Shown: piece after piece, positions 9,666-18,416 of the stretch
How the letters are laid out: each line of letters begins with the position of its first letter
Position numbering within the stretch: the stretch's first letter is position 1
From: Cupriavidus sp. UYMMa02A
GTDB lineage: Bacteria; Pseudomonadota; Gammaproteobacteria; Burkholderiales; Burkholderiaceae
Direction of reading: 5' to 3'
Assembly (NCBI GenBank): GCA_001725945.1
Contig: LRMT01000022.1
Coordinates: forward strand, 1-64,000
DNA length: 64,000 nt
Notes under the pieces: model-generated
What the model was told of the DNA's origin: nothing
Seen by the model: only the letters and a program-made list of their open reading frames with translations
Databases searched by the model: none
Position numbers and translations under genes: made by a program

Positions 9666-11235
9666 GTACCCCGGAAAGAGCTGGGGCGCTTGATGTGCAA
9701 CGGCAGCCCGGCCAGCGTCAGTTCGCGCTGCCACGCATGCACATGGCCTATTCCGCGCGCGCAGCATGAGGCCACCCCGTGCCTGCGCCGCGCTGCGCCG
9801 GCACGCCTGCCCATGCTCAGGATGTCCAGCAGCGCGTTCCCCATCAGCCGGTTGCGGCCATGGATGCCACCCGTGACCTCGCCGACGCAGTACAGCGCCG
9901 GCACGCTGGTCGCGCCGTTCTTGTCGATGGCGACGCCGCCGTTCTGGTAGTGCAAGGTCGGGTAGACCATGAACGGCTCCTGCGCGGCGTCCTGACCGCA
10001 CTTATGCGCCAGATGACGCAGCGTCACGAGCCGGCTGGCAAGGATGCCGGGGTTCTCCAGTTCCAGCGTCGGGGTATCGAGAAACACCCCAACCTGCCCG
10101 CCGCGCACAATGCCGCGCCCTGTGCGCATTCGCGCAGGATTGCCGAGGCCACCACGTCACGCGGCTTGAGTTCGTCGACAAAGCGCTCGCCCTCGCCATT
10201 GAGCAGCGTCGCGCCGGCAGAGCGTGCCGCTTCAGAGATCAGGCCGCCGGCAAGGTGCGGCGGATAGGCGATGCCGGTCGGGTGGTACTGGAACGAGTCG
10301 AGTTCACGCAGGCGCGCCCCGAGCCGGTAGGCGAGCACCAGTCCGTCGGCCGTGGCGCCGTAATGGTTGGAGGTCGGGAACGCATTCAGGTGTAGGCGCC
10401 CCGCTCCACCGGTAGCCAGGATCACGGCGCGCGCGCGCACCAGCACGAAGGTGCGCCACTCCAGGTTGTAGAGCACGGCACCGGCGCAGCGGCCCCGCTC
10501 GTCGGACAGCAGCTCGACCGCCGGGCAGCGGTTCCACACCGCCACGCCGGGTTCCATGTCGACGGCCTCGCGCAGCACGCGCATCATCTCCAGGCCGGTG
10601 TAGTCGCGGTAGGAAAGAATGCGCGCGGCAGAGGCGCCGCCCGGCTTCTTGCGCAACAGGTTGCCGCCGAAGGGCCGGTCCTCTTCCTGGTCGAACATCA
10701 TGCCCAGCCGGATCAGCCAGCGGATCACGTCGGGCCCGTCCATCACCATTTGCGCGACCAGTTCGGGCTCGCCACGGAAATGCCCGGCGCGCAGGGTGTC
10801 TTCGAAATGCAGCTGAGGGCTGTCGTCGTCGCCGATGGCCGCCTGGATACCGCCTTCGGCCATCACGGTATTGCTGTCGCCGAGGCGCAGCTTGGTGGCC
10901 AGGATCACCTGAGCGCCCTGCGCAGCCGCAGTGAGCGCGGCCGCGCAGCCGCCACCGCCGCCGCCGATAACAAGCACATCGGTAGAGACGAGCTGCGCGC
11001 CGGCCAGGTCGACGTCGTCGATCAGCGCGTTGCCCTGTAGACAGCGCGCGAGATCCGGCTGGCAGGGGTCGCCGCGGTTGACGCCGACGGCAAGCGCCAC
11101 GCGGCCATTACTCCCGTGGTCGGGGTGGTAACCCTTGAGCAGTTCATCGACGGCAATGTCGTCGTTGCGCACCGTCCGAGCCACGCCGGGGCGGTAGCGG
11201 CTGCGCGCGTCTTCATAGGGAATGCCCGCTGGCAT
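9666..11235 (-). CDS. FrdA/SdhA-like FAD flavoprotein, frame breaks near 10120 and 9685
   Basis: Flavoprotein of the fumarate reductase/succinate dehydrogenase/L-aspartate oxidase family. It has the dinucleotide fold VLVIGGGGGGCAAAL, SNTVMAEGGIQAAIG, the substrate-site histidine segment FQYHPTGI, the GEGERFVDELKPRDVV region and the FAD-binding C-terminal GIHGRNRLMGNALLDI, preceded by YQNGGVAID. Start ATG at 11235 has GAGGGGG upstream, 14 bases after the FrdB-like stop. Two frame changes split the gene; the rest matches normal family length of about 520. No membrane anchor genes (frdCD/sdhCD) are present; instead a NuoF-like gene follows. That points to a soluble NAD(P)H-coupled enzyme (inference). 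The exact 3' end is uncertain. Confidence 0.82.
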
Positions 11236-11248
11236 GATCGCGTCCCCC

Positions 11249-11893
11249 TCAGGCCGGTGGCCGCGCGACGGGCGCGTCGAAGTCGATGGTCATCTCGCCA
11301 CTTTCGATCTGCCGCAGCCGCAGCATGAGGTTAGCCGGACGCAGCGTCTGCGACGCGATCATGCGCCGCACGAACAGGCCGAGATGGTTGGGGCGGATAT
11401 GCTCGGGGCAGGCCAGCGTGCACAGGTTGCACATGACACATTCGTCAAAGACATGGCTCGCCGCGGTCAGCCTGCCTTCCACGGCGCAGCGCACACCTTC
11501 CTGCACCTCGAGTCCCTTCGGGCAGGCGCGATCGCAGCCGCTGCAGTGGCGGCAATGGGCTGCCTCCGGGAACACGCCGGCGATCGTGCGCAAGGCATCC
11601 CAGCTGTCGCCGGTCTCCTCGATGCGGTAGACGTGCCGCTCCGACTCTGTGAAGTAGTCCAGGAAGGCGACCTGCATGCCGTCCTCGATCAGGGTTTCGC
11701 AGGCCAACGCGGTCTTCACGTCCTGTTCGCCGCTGCGGCGCACCATGACACGGCACGACCCGCATACGCCCTGGCCCATGCAACCCACACCTTCGATCAG
11801 CGTTTCACCGGCATGCAGGAATGCCTGCAGGATGGAGCAATGGGCAGGTGCCTCCACCGGACACCCCTCGATGCTCATGCGAACCAGTCCCAT
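11249..11893 (-). CDS. FrdB/SdhB-like iron-sulfur subunit
   Basis: Intact, 214 residues. The N-terminal ferredoxin-like part carries a [2Fe-2S] motif (GCMGQGVCGSCRVMV, with a later cysteine in LACETL). The C-terminal part has two four-cysteine groups, CRHCSGCDRACP and CVMCNLCTLACP, as in fumarate reductase or succinate dehydrogenase iron-sulfur subunits. The ATG at 11893 was chosen because the 2Fe-2S domain begins there; an upstream in-frame ATG would run into the divergent transporter promoter. First gene of a minus-strand operon with the FrdA- and NuoF-like genes. It should carry electrons between FMN/NADH and FAD in a cytoplasmic complex, which is inference from gene content. Confidence 0.85.
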   Translation of the reverse strand: MGLVRMSIEGCPVEAPAHCSILQAFLHAGETLIEGVGCMGQGVCGSCRVMVRRSGEQDVKTALACETLIEDGMQVAFLDYFTESERHVYRIEETGDSWDALRTIAGVFPEAAHCRHCSGCDRACPKGLEVQEGVRCAVEGRLTAASHVFDECVMCNLCTLACPEHIRPNHLGLFVRRMIASQTLRPANLMLRLRQIESGEMTIDFDAPVARPPA

Positions 11894-11941
11894 CGTTTCG
11901 CCCCTGTCGCGGCGCGCCGGCGCTACCTGGCGTTTCTGCCC

Positions 11942-11975
11942 AAAGGTCATATAAACCTTAGCACAGTGAAGGTTT
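11942..11975. promoter_or_regulatory. Inverted repeats in the frdB-like/DASS divergent promoter
   Basis: Within the 100-base divergent region, AAACCTT (11953-11959) and AAGGTTT (11969-11975) form a perfect 7-bp inverted repeat with a 9-base spacer, and a further AAAGGT half-site lies at 11942-11947. TATAAA at 11950-11955 is embedded between them. The arrangement suggests a dimeric repressor or activator site controlling both directions; the cognate regulator is not known. Confidence 0.45.
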
Positions 11976-11993
11976 TTGCAAAGGGAGCGTCGC

Positions 11994-12441
11994 ATGCGTG
12001 CTTACTGGAAACCCCTTGCGCCTCTGCTTGCGGCGATTGCGATCGCTCTCATTCCGCCGCCCGAGGGTCTCGCACAGCACACGTGGTACTACTTTGCGAT
12101 TTTCGTCGGCGTGATTGTCGGCCTCATGCAGGAGCCTCTTTCGGGCGGGGCCATCGGCATGATCGCGGTGACACTGGTGGCGATACTCGACGAAAGGGTG
12201 TTCTTCAGTCCGGAACAGCTTGCCAAGCCGGGGCATCGATCCGGGCAACGCGTCACTGGCGAGGGCGCTTTCGGGGTTCGCCAACAGCACCGTGTGGCTG
12301 CCCCTTGGCGCCTTCATGTTCGCTCCAGTCCCGTGTATTTCGGCAGCGGCTGCCTGCCGGAGTGCAAATTTTGGCGTCATCTCCATCGTCGCCTTCCTGC
12401 TGATCGGCGTGCCCTACTGTTTTGAATCGGCAGTTTACTGA
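11994..12441 (+). pseudogene. DASS-family dicarboxylate transporter, large internal deletion
   Basis: Start ATG at 11994 with GGGAG upstream. The first about 105 residues match the N-terminus of divalent anion:Na+ symporters (RAYWKPLAPLLAAIAIALIPPPEGL, then EPLSGGAIGMIAVTLVAIL and ALSGFANSTVWLPLGAFMFA), with one frame break near 12230. After that, about 300 residues are absent and the sequence jumps to the family's C-terminus (SPVYFGSGCLPECKFW in one frame, FGVISIVAFLLIGVP in the other). The protein cannot work. It is divergent from the fumarate-reductase-like operon, fitting a former C4-dicarboxylate uptake role. Confidence 0.7.
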
Positions 12442-12492
12442 AGCGAACCCCACGCCGCGTCTGGATAGGGATTGGTAACAGGAGGCTGGACT

Positions 12493-13388
12493 ATGACAAG
12501 ACGGTCGAGAAACCTGAGGAAATCCATCGCCACGCTGGGCTGCGCCTGCCTGCTTGGCCTCGCTGCGACATATGCCGAGGCCCGCCAGTATTTCGACACG
12601 CCCGACGCCGCCATGACGGCTTTCGGCCAAGCGGTCCGCGACAACGACGAGACGGCGATGCAGGGAATGCTTGGCGCCGACTACCGCGATGTCATTCCGC
12701 CGGTCGGCGCCGACATCCGGAGCCGCTTCGACAGCGCCTGGGCCACGTCGCACCGCGTCCAGCAAGCTGGCAAGCACGCGCTGATCGCCGTAGGAACGAC
12801 GGATGGACCTTTCCCGTGCCGCTGGTCAAGTCCGCCAACGGATGGCAGTTCGATACGCAGGCGGGCGCCCGCGAAATGCGCGTGCGACGCATCGGCCGAA
12901 ACGAGCTGGCCGTGATCCAGACCATGCAAGCCATCTGCGACGCGCAGGACGAGTACGCCCAGACCACCCACGACGATGAGAAGCGGATGGTCTATGCCAG
13001 CATGCTGACCAGTTCCCCCGGCAAGCATGACGGGCTCTATTGGCCAACCGGGCCGGAGGAACCACCAAGCCCGCTCGCCCCGCCTTCCGCGACGCGCGCG
13101 CGCAATGCCAGCAAGGAGGGCTACCACGGCTACCAGTACAAGCTGCTCACCGCGCAAGGACCTCACAGCGACGGCGGCGCATTGAACTACGTGGTCGACG
13201 GCAAGCTGTTCGGCGGCTTCGCGGTCATGGCGTGGCCAGTGCGTTATGGCGACACCGGCGTGATGAGTTTCATCGTCAACCACAAGGGACAGGTCTACCA
13301 ACGCGACCTTGGTCCCGACAGCGCCGGCAAGGCCGCGGCAATGAAGTCTTTCGACCCGGCGCCCGGCTGGAAGAAGGTGTCGCCATGA
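12493..13388 (+). CDS. DUF2950 family secreted protein, copy 1 (frame break near 12799)
   Basis: About 298 residues with a signal sequence (TLGCACLLGLAATYAEARQ). Family features: FDTPDAAMTAFGQAVRDND, IPPVGADIRSRFDSAW, then LVKSANGWQFDTQAGAREM, GRNELAVIQ, TSSPGKHDGLYWP and YVVDGKLFGGFAVMAWPV near the end. Comparing with copy 2 at 17347-18246 places the break in GGAACGACGG; one extra A restores GNDGWTFPVP. Start ATG at 12493 follows AGGAGG. Its stop overlaps the ATG of the DUF3300 gene (ATGA), so the two are translationally coupled. The family's function is unknown; export to the periplasm is inferred from the signal. Confidence 0.8.
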
Positions 13389-14524
13389 AGCCGCGCATCC
13401 TGACCACCGCGTGTTGTGCCGTGTTGGTGCTGGGCGCATGCCAGACTGCCGTGCCGCCAACAACGGGGTCCTCGCCCGCAATGCCTGGCGCTCCCACGCC
13501 GCAGGCGCAGGGCGAGCCCGCGCCCTACAAGGCGGAGGAGATCGAGGCCATGGTCGCGCCGATCGCGCTCTATCCCGATCCCCTGCTCTCCCAGGTCCTG
13601 ATGGCCTCGACCTATCCGCTGGAAGTCGCCCTCGCCGCGCGCTGGGTCAAGGCGCATCCGAACCTCAAGGGCGACGCGGCGATCAAGGCGGTACAAGGCG
13701 AATCGTGGGATGTCAGCGTGAAATCGCTGGTGGCGTTCCCGCAGATACTGGAACCCATGGGCGACAAGCTCGACTGGACCCAGAAGCTGGGGGATGCCTT
13801 CCTGGCCCAGCAGAAAGACGTATTCGATGCCGTGCAGCGCCTGCGCCTGCGCGCTCGGCAGTCAGGCCACCTCGAGTCGGGACCGCAGCAGACCGTGACC
13901 GTGGAAACTGCCGGAGCGGCCGGAGCGCCGCAGACCATCGTGCGCATCGAGCCCGCCAATCCGGAGTTGGTCTACGTGCCCGTGTACGATCCGGCGATCG
14001 TCTATGGCGGCTGGGGCTATGCGGGGTATCCGTACTACTACTGGCCGCCCTATGGTGCCTATTACCCTGGCTATGCGGTCGGCAGCGGCATCGCCTTTGG
14101 CATCGGCCTGGTCGCGGCCGCCGCGATCTTCGGCAACTGCGACTGGAACAATGGCGGGGTCCATGTGGAGCACCACAAGGCCAGGAACATCGACCGCAAT
14201 TTCGACGCCAGCAAGTTCCAGGGCGACCGCTGGCAGCATGACGCGCGGCACCGCCAGGGGGTTGCCTATCGAGACAATGCCACGCGCGAGAAATTTGGCC
14301 GGAGCACCGCCGGCGCTGCGGGCCGCAACGGCTTTCGCGGGCGCGATGCGGCCGGCGGCCGGGACAATGGCTTCCAGGGTGTGGGCGGTGGTGGCAGTGC
14401 CACGCAGCGCGATGTCAATCGGGGAAGCGCGAGCCTGGGTTCGGGTTCAGGCCGTGCCGGTGGCTTTGGCGGCAGCGGTCGCGGCGGTGGCTTTGGCGGA
14501 CGGGGTGGCGGCGGGCGGAGGTAG
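13385..14524 (+). CDS. DUF3300 lipoprotein with Gly/Arg-rich tail, copy 1
   Basis: Intact, 379 residues. A lipoprotein signal (AVLVLGACQTA) precedes the DUF3300 domain (about residues 45-215): VAPIALYPDPLLSQVLMAST, YPLEVALAARWV, LDWTQKLGDAFLAQQ, then the strand motif PELVYVPVYDPAIVYGGWGY. A Tyr/Pro-rich segment (YPYYYWPPYGAYYPG), a hydrophobic helix and a 100-residue Gly/Arg/Asp-rich disordered tail follow, ending GGRGGGGRR. The ATG at 13385 overlaps the DUF2950 stop. The domain's biochemical role is unknown; such a protein is expected in the outer or inner membrane leaflet facing the periplasm. A second copy lies at 16017-17333. Confidence 0.85.
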   Translation: MKPRILTTACCAVLVLGACQTAVPPTTGSSPAMPGAPTPQAQGEPAPYKAEEIEAMVAPIALYPDPLLSQVLMASTYPLEVALAARWVKAHPNLKGDAAIKAVQGESWDVSVKSLVAFPQILEPMGDKLDWTQKLGDAFLAQQKDVFDAVQRLRLRARQSGHLESGPQQTVTVETAGAAGAPQTIVRIEPANPELVYVPVYDPAIVYGGWGYAGYPYYYWPPYGAYYPGYAVGSGIAFGIGLVAAAAIFGNCDWNNGGVHVEHHKARNIDRNFDASKFQGDRWQHDARHRQGVAYRDNATREKFGRSTAGAAGRNGFRGRDAAGGRDNGFQGVGGGGSATQRDVNRGSASLGSGSGRAGGFGGSGRGGGFGGRGGGGRR

Positions 14525-14704
14525 CTCCCACTTGTCGCGCCCATCTCCGCACCTTCCGCCGATGCGCCGTCAGCCCGCCCGCGTTGCTGCTCCGGACACA
14601 TTCGGGTCGGCCCGACATTCCGGGAATGGACAACATTACTAGTTGCTCGCAATATACTTTGTTCATCCGGGCTTAGGCCACAAGACAACCCGCGAGGCGC
14701 CATC

Positions 14705-15583
14705 ATGCGTTTCTCATGCATCAACGCTAAAGGCAAGCGCCAACCAGCGACGCGCCGCCTGGCCGCCTTCTTCCTCGCAGCGGCCGCGGGGTCGGCACAG
14801 GCGGCGACGGCCGATCCGCCCGCGAGCGATGAGTGGCAATTCGCCATTGCGCCGTACCTCTGGCTGCCCAACGTCAGCGGGGACTTCCGCTTCTCCGGAT
14901 CGTCGTCCACCGGCGGCGGTAATCTCGGCATAGGGACGGGGCCGGACAGTTACCTCCAGAACTTGCAGTTCCTGCTAATGCTCCAGGCCGAGGCCCGCAA
15001 GGGCAACTGGTCAATGTTCGGCGACGCGATCTACCTCGACTTCAGTCACCAGGACACCACGTTAAAATCAGTCGCGGCGGGCAATGGCGTCAGCATCGTG
15101 GTGCCGCGTGATGTGGCGACCGACGTCGGCAGCAACATGACCGGCGGGATGCTCCAGCTTGCCGCCGGCTATACGGCACTACGCGCCGCATGGGGCAATG
15201 TCGAGCCCTTCGGCGGCCTGCGCTATCTGAACCTGAGTGCCAACGTGCACTGGACGCTGTCCGCCACGTTCACGCAGCAAGGTGCGACGCTGGCGCGCCA
15301 AGGCAGCATCTCGCAGACGGAAAATCTCGTCGATGCGATCATCGGCGTGCGCGGGCGCTTCAATTTGGGCAGCAATGGCAGATGGTACGTGCCGTATTAC
15401 TTCGACATCGGCACCGGGTCTTCCCGCTACACGCTACAGGCGTCGGCCGGGGCGGCGTATGCGGCAAGCTGGGGCGATATCCAGTTGTCCTATCGCTACC
15501 TGAACTACGAGCTGAATGGCGGCGATCTGATCCAGCGGCTCACCTTCAAGGGGCCCATGCTGGGTGTGGTGTTCCGCTTCTGA
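14705..15583 (+). CDS. Outer-membrane beta-barrel protein
   Basis: Intact, 292 residues. A cleavable signal (RLAAFFLAAAAGSAQA) is followed by amphipathic strand pairs (WQFAIAPYLWLPNVSG, NLQFLLMLQAEARKGNWSMFGDAIYL, WGNVEPFGGLRYLNLSAN, RWYVPYYFDIGTGSSRY, WGDIQLSYRYLNYELNG) and a final phenylalanine (GVVFRF), the usual outer-membrane insertion signal. It lies between the two DUF2950/DUF3300 pairs on the same strand, separated by about 180 bases from the first. The family resembles small uncharacterised barrels found beside such genes; no substrate is suggested by the sequence. Confidence 0.75.
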   Translation: MRFSCINAKGKRQPATRRLAAFFLAAAAGSAQAATADPPASDEWQFAIAPYLWLPNVSGDFRFSGSSSTGGGNLGIGTGPDSYLQNLQFLLMLQAEARKGNWSMFGDAIYLDFSHQDTTLKSVAAGNGVSIVVPRDVATDVGSNMTGGMLQLAAGYTALRAAWGNVEPFGGLRYLNLSANVHWTLSATFTQQGATLARQGSISQTENLVDAIIGVRGRFNLGSNGRWYVPYYFDIGTGSSRYTLQASAGAAYAASWGDIQLSYRYLNYELNGGDLIQRLTFKGPMLGVVFRF

Positions 15584-15616
15584 GCCGGCAGCTCACGGTA
15601 TCACCGTCTGCCGATA

Positions 15617-15783
15617 TCATGGCCGGCTGGCGAGAAACTCGGCCACGGCGCGCGCTTCGAATTCGCTCAGGTCCATCGCGTGGTTCATGTTCCCCGCCTT
15701 CATTGGGGGGGCCGCTTACCGTCACCCGCGTGGCGTCCCTCGGCCTGGAGCCGGGTGGGGATCAAAAACGAAGACCGTATCGA
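15617..15783 (-). pseudogene. c-type cytochrome C-terminal remnant
   Basis: The minus-strand end reads MKAGNMNHAMDLSEFEARAV with a stop at 15617, which fits the axial-methionine and final helix of a class I cytochrome c. A second frame just upstream reads IPTRLQAEGRHAGDGK, also common in such proteins. No CXXCH motif or start is present, so only a broken tail remains between the beta-barrel gene and the second DUF3300 gene. Confidence 0.4.
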
Positions 15784-16016
15784 ATTTGCCCGCAGCCATG
15801 GAAGGACCACGCCACAGGCCAATAAGGAAAGCCGGACGATGGACCTGCTGCTGTGACGGCTGAGATCCGGCGCAATCCAATCAACATTATTGTTATCACG
15901 CCTTCGAAAAGATTCATATCGAGCCAGGAGTCCGCTCTACTAGAGTCAATCTGCATAAAAGTGGAGAAATCCCAGCCAGTCATGGTGATCGACACTGGAA
16001 AGACCCGGAGAGAGTT

Positions 16017-17333
16017 ATGAAGCGATGGGTGAAATGGTGGCTCGGCGCATGCCTGCTCCCACTTTTAGCCTTCGGATCAGGCAGTGGACTTGCCCAAGGG
16101 CAGCCTGCTCCGTTTAAGCCGGAAGAAATCGAAGCGCTGGTTGCGCCAATTGCACTCTACCCGGACACCGTGTTATCTCAGGTGCTGATGGCCTCGACTT
16201 ATCCCCTGGAAATTGTCTATGCGGCACGCTGGGTCCAGGCGCATCCAGACCTGAAGGGAGACGCTGCGATCCAGGCTGTAGCCAATGAGTCGTGGGATAC
16301 CAGCGTCAAATCGCTAGTCGCCTTTCCGCAGGTTCTTGAACCGATGAATGACAAGCTGGATTGGACGCAGCGACTCGGTGACGCGGTGCTTTCCCAAGAG
16401 AGGGACGTGCTGGCCGCGATACAGCGATTGCGAGGTCGCGCACGCGACTCCGGACACCTGGAAACGAATGCCCAGCAACGCGTCATCTCCGAACCGGCCA
16501 CGACTACCGGGGCCGTGGCCGCGACAATCGTTCGCATTGAGCCTGCCAACCCCGAAGTTATCTACTTGCCCGCCTACGATCCCGGGGTGGTCTATGGCGG
16601 CTGGGGATATCCTGCGTACCCCTATTACTACTGGCCACCTTATCCGGCCTACTACCCCGGGGGCGCCTTCCTCAGCGGATTCGCCTGGGGCATCGGCTTT
16701 GCGGCGGCTGGCGCGATCTTCGGTAACTGTAACTGGGGAGGTGGTGACATCAATATCGACATCAACCGCGGCGCCCACATCGACCATCGCATGAATCGCA
16801 GCGGAGCCCAAAACGGCCGCTGGCAACACGACGCCAGCCATCGCAAGGGCGTGGCCTACCGCGACAACGCCACCCGCGAGCGCTTTGGGAGGGGCCAGCC
16901 CGGAGCAGACCGGCGTGCAGACTTTCGCGGACGCGAGCGCGGTAGCGGCGGCCAGCGTGGCAGCGTTGCCGACAGGGCGAACGCTGGCCAGCGGGCGGAC
17001 GGGACAGGTCGCGCAACCGGCGGCAACCGAGTTTCCACTGCCGATCGTGCCAGCAATGCAAACCGGACGGGAACCGGCACAGGCAATAGGGCCAGCACCG
17101 CGGACCGCGCGCGTGCCGCCGACCGGTATAGCGCCGGCTTCGGGGGCCGTGACAATGCCTTCGAGCGCGTGGGCGCCGGCAACGCGTCCCAGCGTGACGT
17201 CGGGCGCGGCGTGCAGTCGACGGGCCGTCAGGGTGGCAATTACGGCGGAGGATATGGCGGCGCACGCGGCGGAGGATATGGCGGCGGCGGGCGCGGAGGC
17301 GGTGGCGGACGCGGCGGTGGTGGACGGCGATAG
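16017..17333 (+). CDS. DUF3300 secreted protein with Gly-rich tail, copy 2
   Basis: Intact, 438 residues. Start ATG at 16017 has GGAGAGAG just upstream. Unlike copy 1 it carries an ordinary signal sequence (CLLPLLAFGSGSGLAQ) rather than a lipobox. The DUF3300 core repeats the same motifs (VAPIALYPDTVLSQVLMAST, LDWTQRLGDAVLSQE, PEVIYLPAYDPGVVYGGWGY, YPYYYWPPYPAYYPGG). The tail is longer, about 170 residues of Arg/Gly/Ala/Asn repeats, several with the unit TADRA, ending in GGGRGGGG. It is followed 13 bases later by DUF2950 copy 2, the reverse of the gene order in the first pair. Confidence 0.85.
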   Translation: MKRWVKWWLGACLLPLLAFGSGSGLAQGQPAPFKPEEIEALVAPIALYPDTVLSQVLMASTYPLEIVYAARWVQAHPDLKGDAAIQAVANESWDTSVKSLVAFPQVLEPMNDKLDWTQRLGDAVLSQERDVLAAIQRLRGRARDSGHLETNAQQRVISEPATTTGAVAATIVRIEPANPEVIYLPAYDPGVVYGGWGYPAYPYYYWPPYPAYYPGGAFLSGFAWGIGFAAAGAIFGNCNWGGGDINIDINRGAHIDHRMNRSGAQNGRWQHDASHRKGVAYRDNATRERFGRGQPGADRRADFRGRERGSGGQRGSVADRANAGQRADGTGRATGGNRVSTADRASNANRTGTGTGNRASTADRARAADRYSAGFGGRDNAFERVGAGNASQRDVGRGVQSTGRQGGNYGGGYGGARGGGYGGGGRGGGGGRGGGGRR

Positions 17334-17346
17334 GCGGGGGACAGCA

Positions 17347-18246
17347 ATGAGCGAAACGATTCGACATGGCGCTGCCGCGTGGTCGCTGGTCGTCGCCTTG
17401 CAACTATGTCCCGCGCTCGTGCCGGTTGCGTTGGCGCACCGAACCTTTGCCTCGCCGGACGCAGCGATGAGCGCTTTCGGGGAGGCGGTGCTCCAGGACG
17501 ACGAGGCACGGATGAAGGAGCTGCTGGGGCCGGACTTCCGCACTCTCATTCCGCCGGTTGGTGCCGAAGTCCGCAATCGCTTTGTAGAAGCGTGGGGCAA
17601 GTCCCACTCCGTCGAAGCCGCCGACGGGCGGGCCTCTATCGCCGTAGGTGACGATGGCTGGACACTGCCCATCCCGCTGGTGAAGTCCAGCAATGGGTGG
17701 CAGTTCGATACGCGCGCCGGTGCAGAGGAAATGCGAGTCCGTCGTATCGGGCGCAATGAGCTCTCGGCCACACAGGCGCTGCTGGCGATTGCCGACGCGC
17801 AGGAGGAATACGCACAGACCGTCCATGATGGCGCCACCACGCTAGTGTATGCATCGAAGCTCTCGAGCACGCCGGGCAAGCACGATGGCCTGTACTGGCC
17901 GACCACGCCCGATGAACCCGAGAGCCCGCTTGGTCCGGGCTTTCGCGATGCCGGTACGAAGCACGCCAGCAAGGATGGCTACTACGGCTACCACTACAAG
18001 CTTCTGATAGGGCAAGGGCCGCACGCGAAGGGTGGCGCTTACAGCTATGTCGTCGACGGCAAGCTGTTCGGCGGCTTTGCCGTCATCGCGTGGCCGGTTC
18101 GCTACCAGGACACCGGCGTCATGAGCTTCATCGTCAGCCACGATGGCCAGGTCTACGAGCGTGACCTCGGCGCCGATAGCGCCCGCAAGGCTGGCGAGAT
18201 AAAGATCTTCGATCCCGATCCGCGCTGGAGGAAGGTCTCTCCGTAG
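17347..18246 (+). CDS. DUF2950 family secreted protein, copy 2
   Basis: Intact, 299 residues, and the reference for repairing copy 1. Signal sequence WSLVVALQLCPALVPVALA, then FASPDAAMSAFGEAVLQDD, IPPVGAEVRNRFVEAWGKS, GDDGWTLPIPLVKSSNGW, GRNELSATQALLAIADAQ, STPGKHDGLYWPTTPDEP, YVVDGKLFGGFAVIAWPV and a C-terminal FIVSHDGQVYERDLG. It starts 13 bases after the DUF3300 stop and probably shares its transcript. Copies 1 and 2 are clearly paralogous over the whole length. The family has no assigned reaction; the recurrent DUF2950/DUF3300 pairing implies a joint envelope role (inference). Confidence 0.85.
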   Translation: MSETIRHGAAAWSLVVALQLCPALVPVALAHRTFASPDAAMSAFGEAVLQDDEARMKELLGPDFRTLIPPVGAEVRNRFVEAWGKSHSVEAADGRASIAVGDDGWTLPIPLVKSSNGWQFDTRAGAEEMRVRRIGRNELSATQALLAIADAQEEYAQTVHDGATTLVYASKLSSTPGKHDGLYWPTTPDEPESPLGPGFRDAGTKHASKDGYYGYHYKLLIGQGPHAKGGAYSYVVDGKLFGGFAVIAWPVRYQDTGVMSFIVSHDGQVYERDLGADSARKAGEIKIFDPDPRWRKVSP

Positions 18247-18416
18247 GCTCTGAGCATCGCCTGATTTCGCCCGAGGCTGAGGGCCAAATACAGCCACCGA
18301 AGTCGCTATACCGCTGCAGCCGCTGTGCCAAACCAGAAGGTCCTTTGCAGAGCGCTATGCGGCGAAGGCGTCGGCGGCCCGTTTTCAATGCATCGCCCTT
18401 GATGGAGATTCGGAGC

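Noticed and set aside
16314..17972. Long minus-strand frame (552 codons) opposite DUF3300-2 and DUF2950-2
   Set aside because: Composition mirrors the Gly-rich coding strand; both plus-strand genes have family signatures and ribosome sites.
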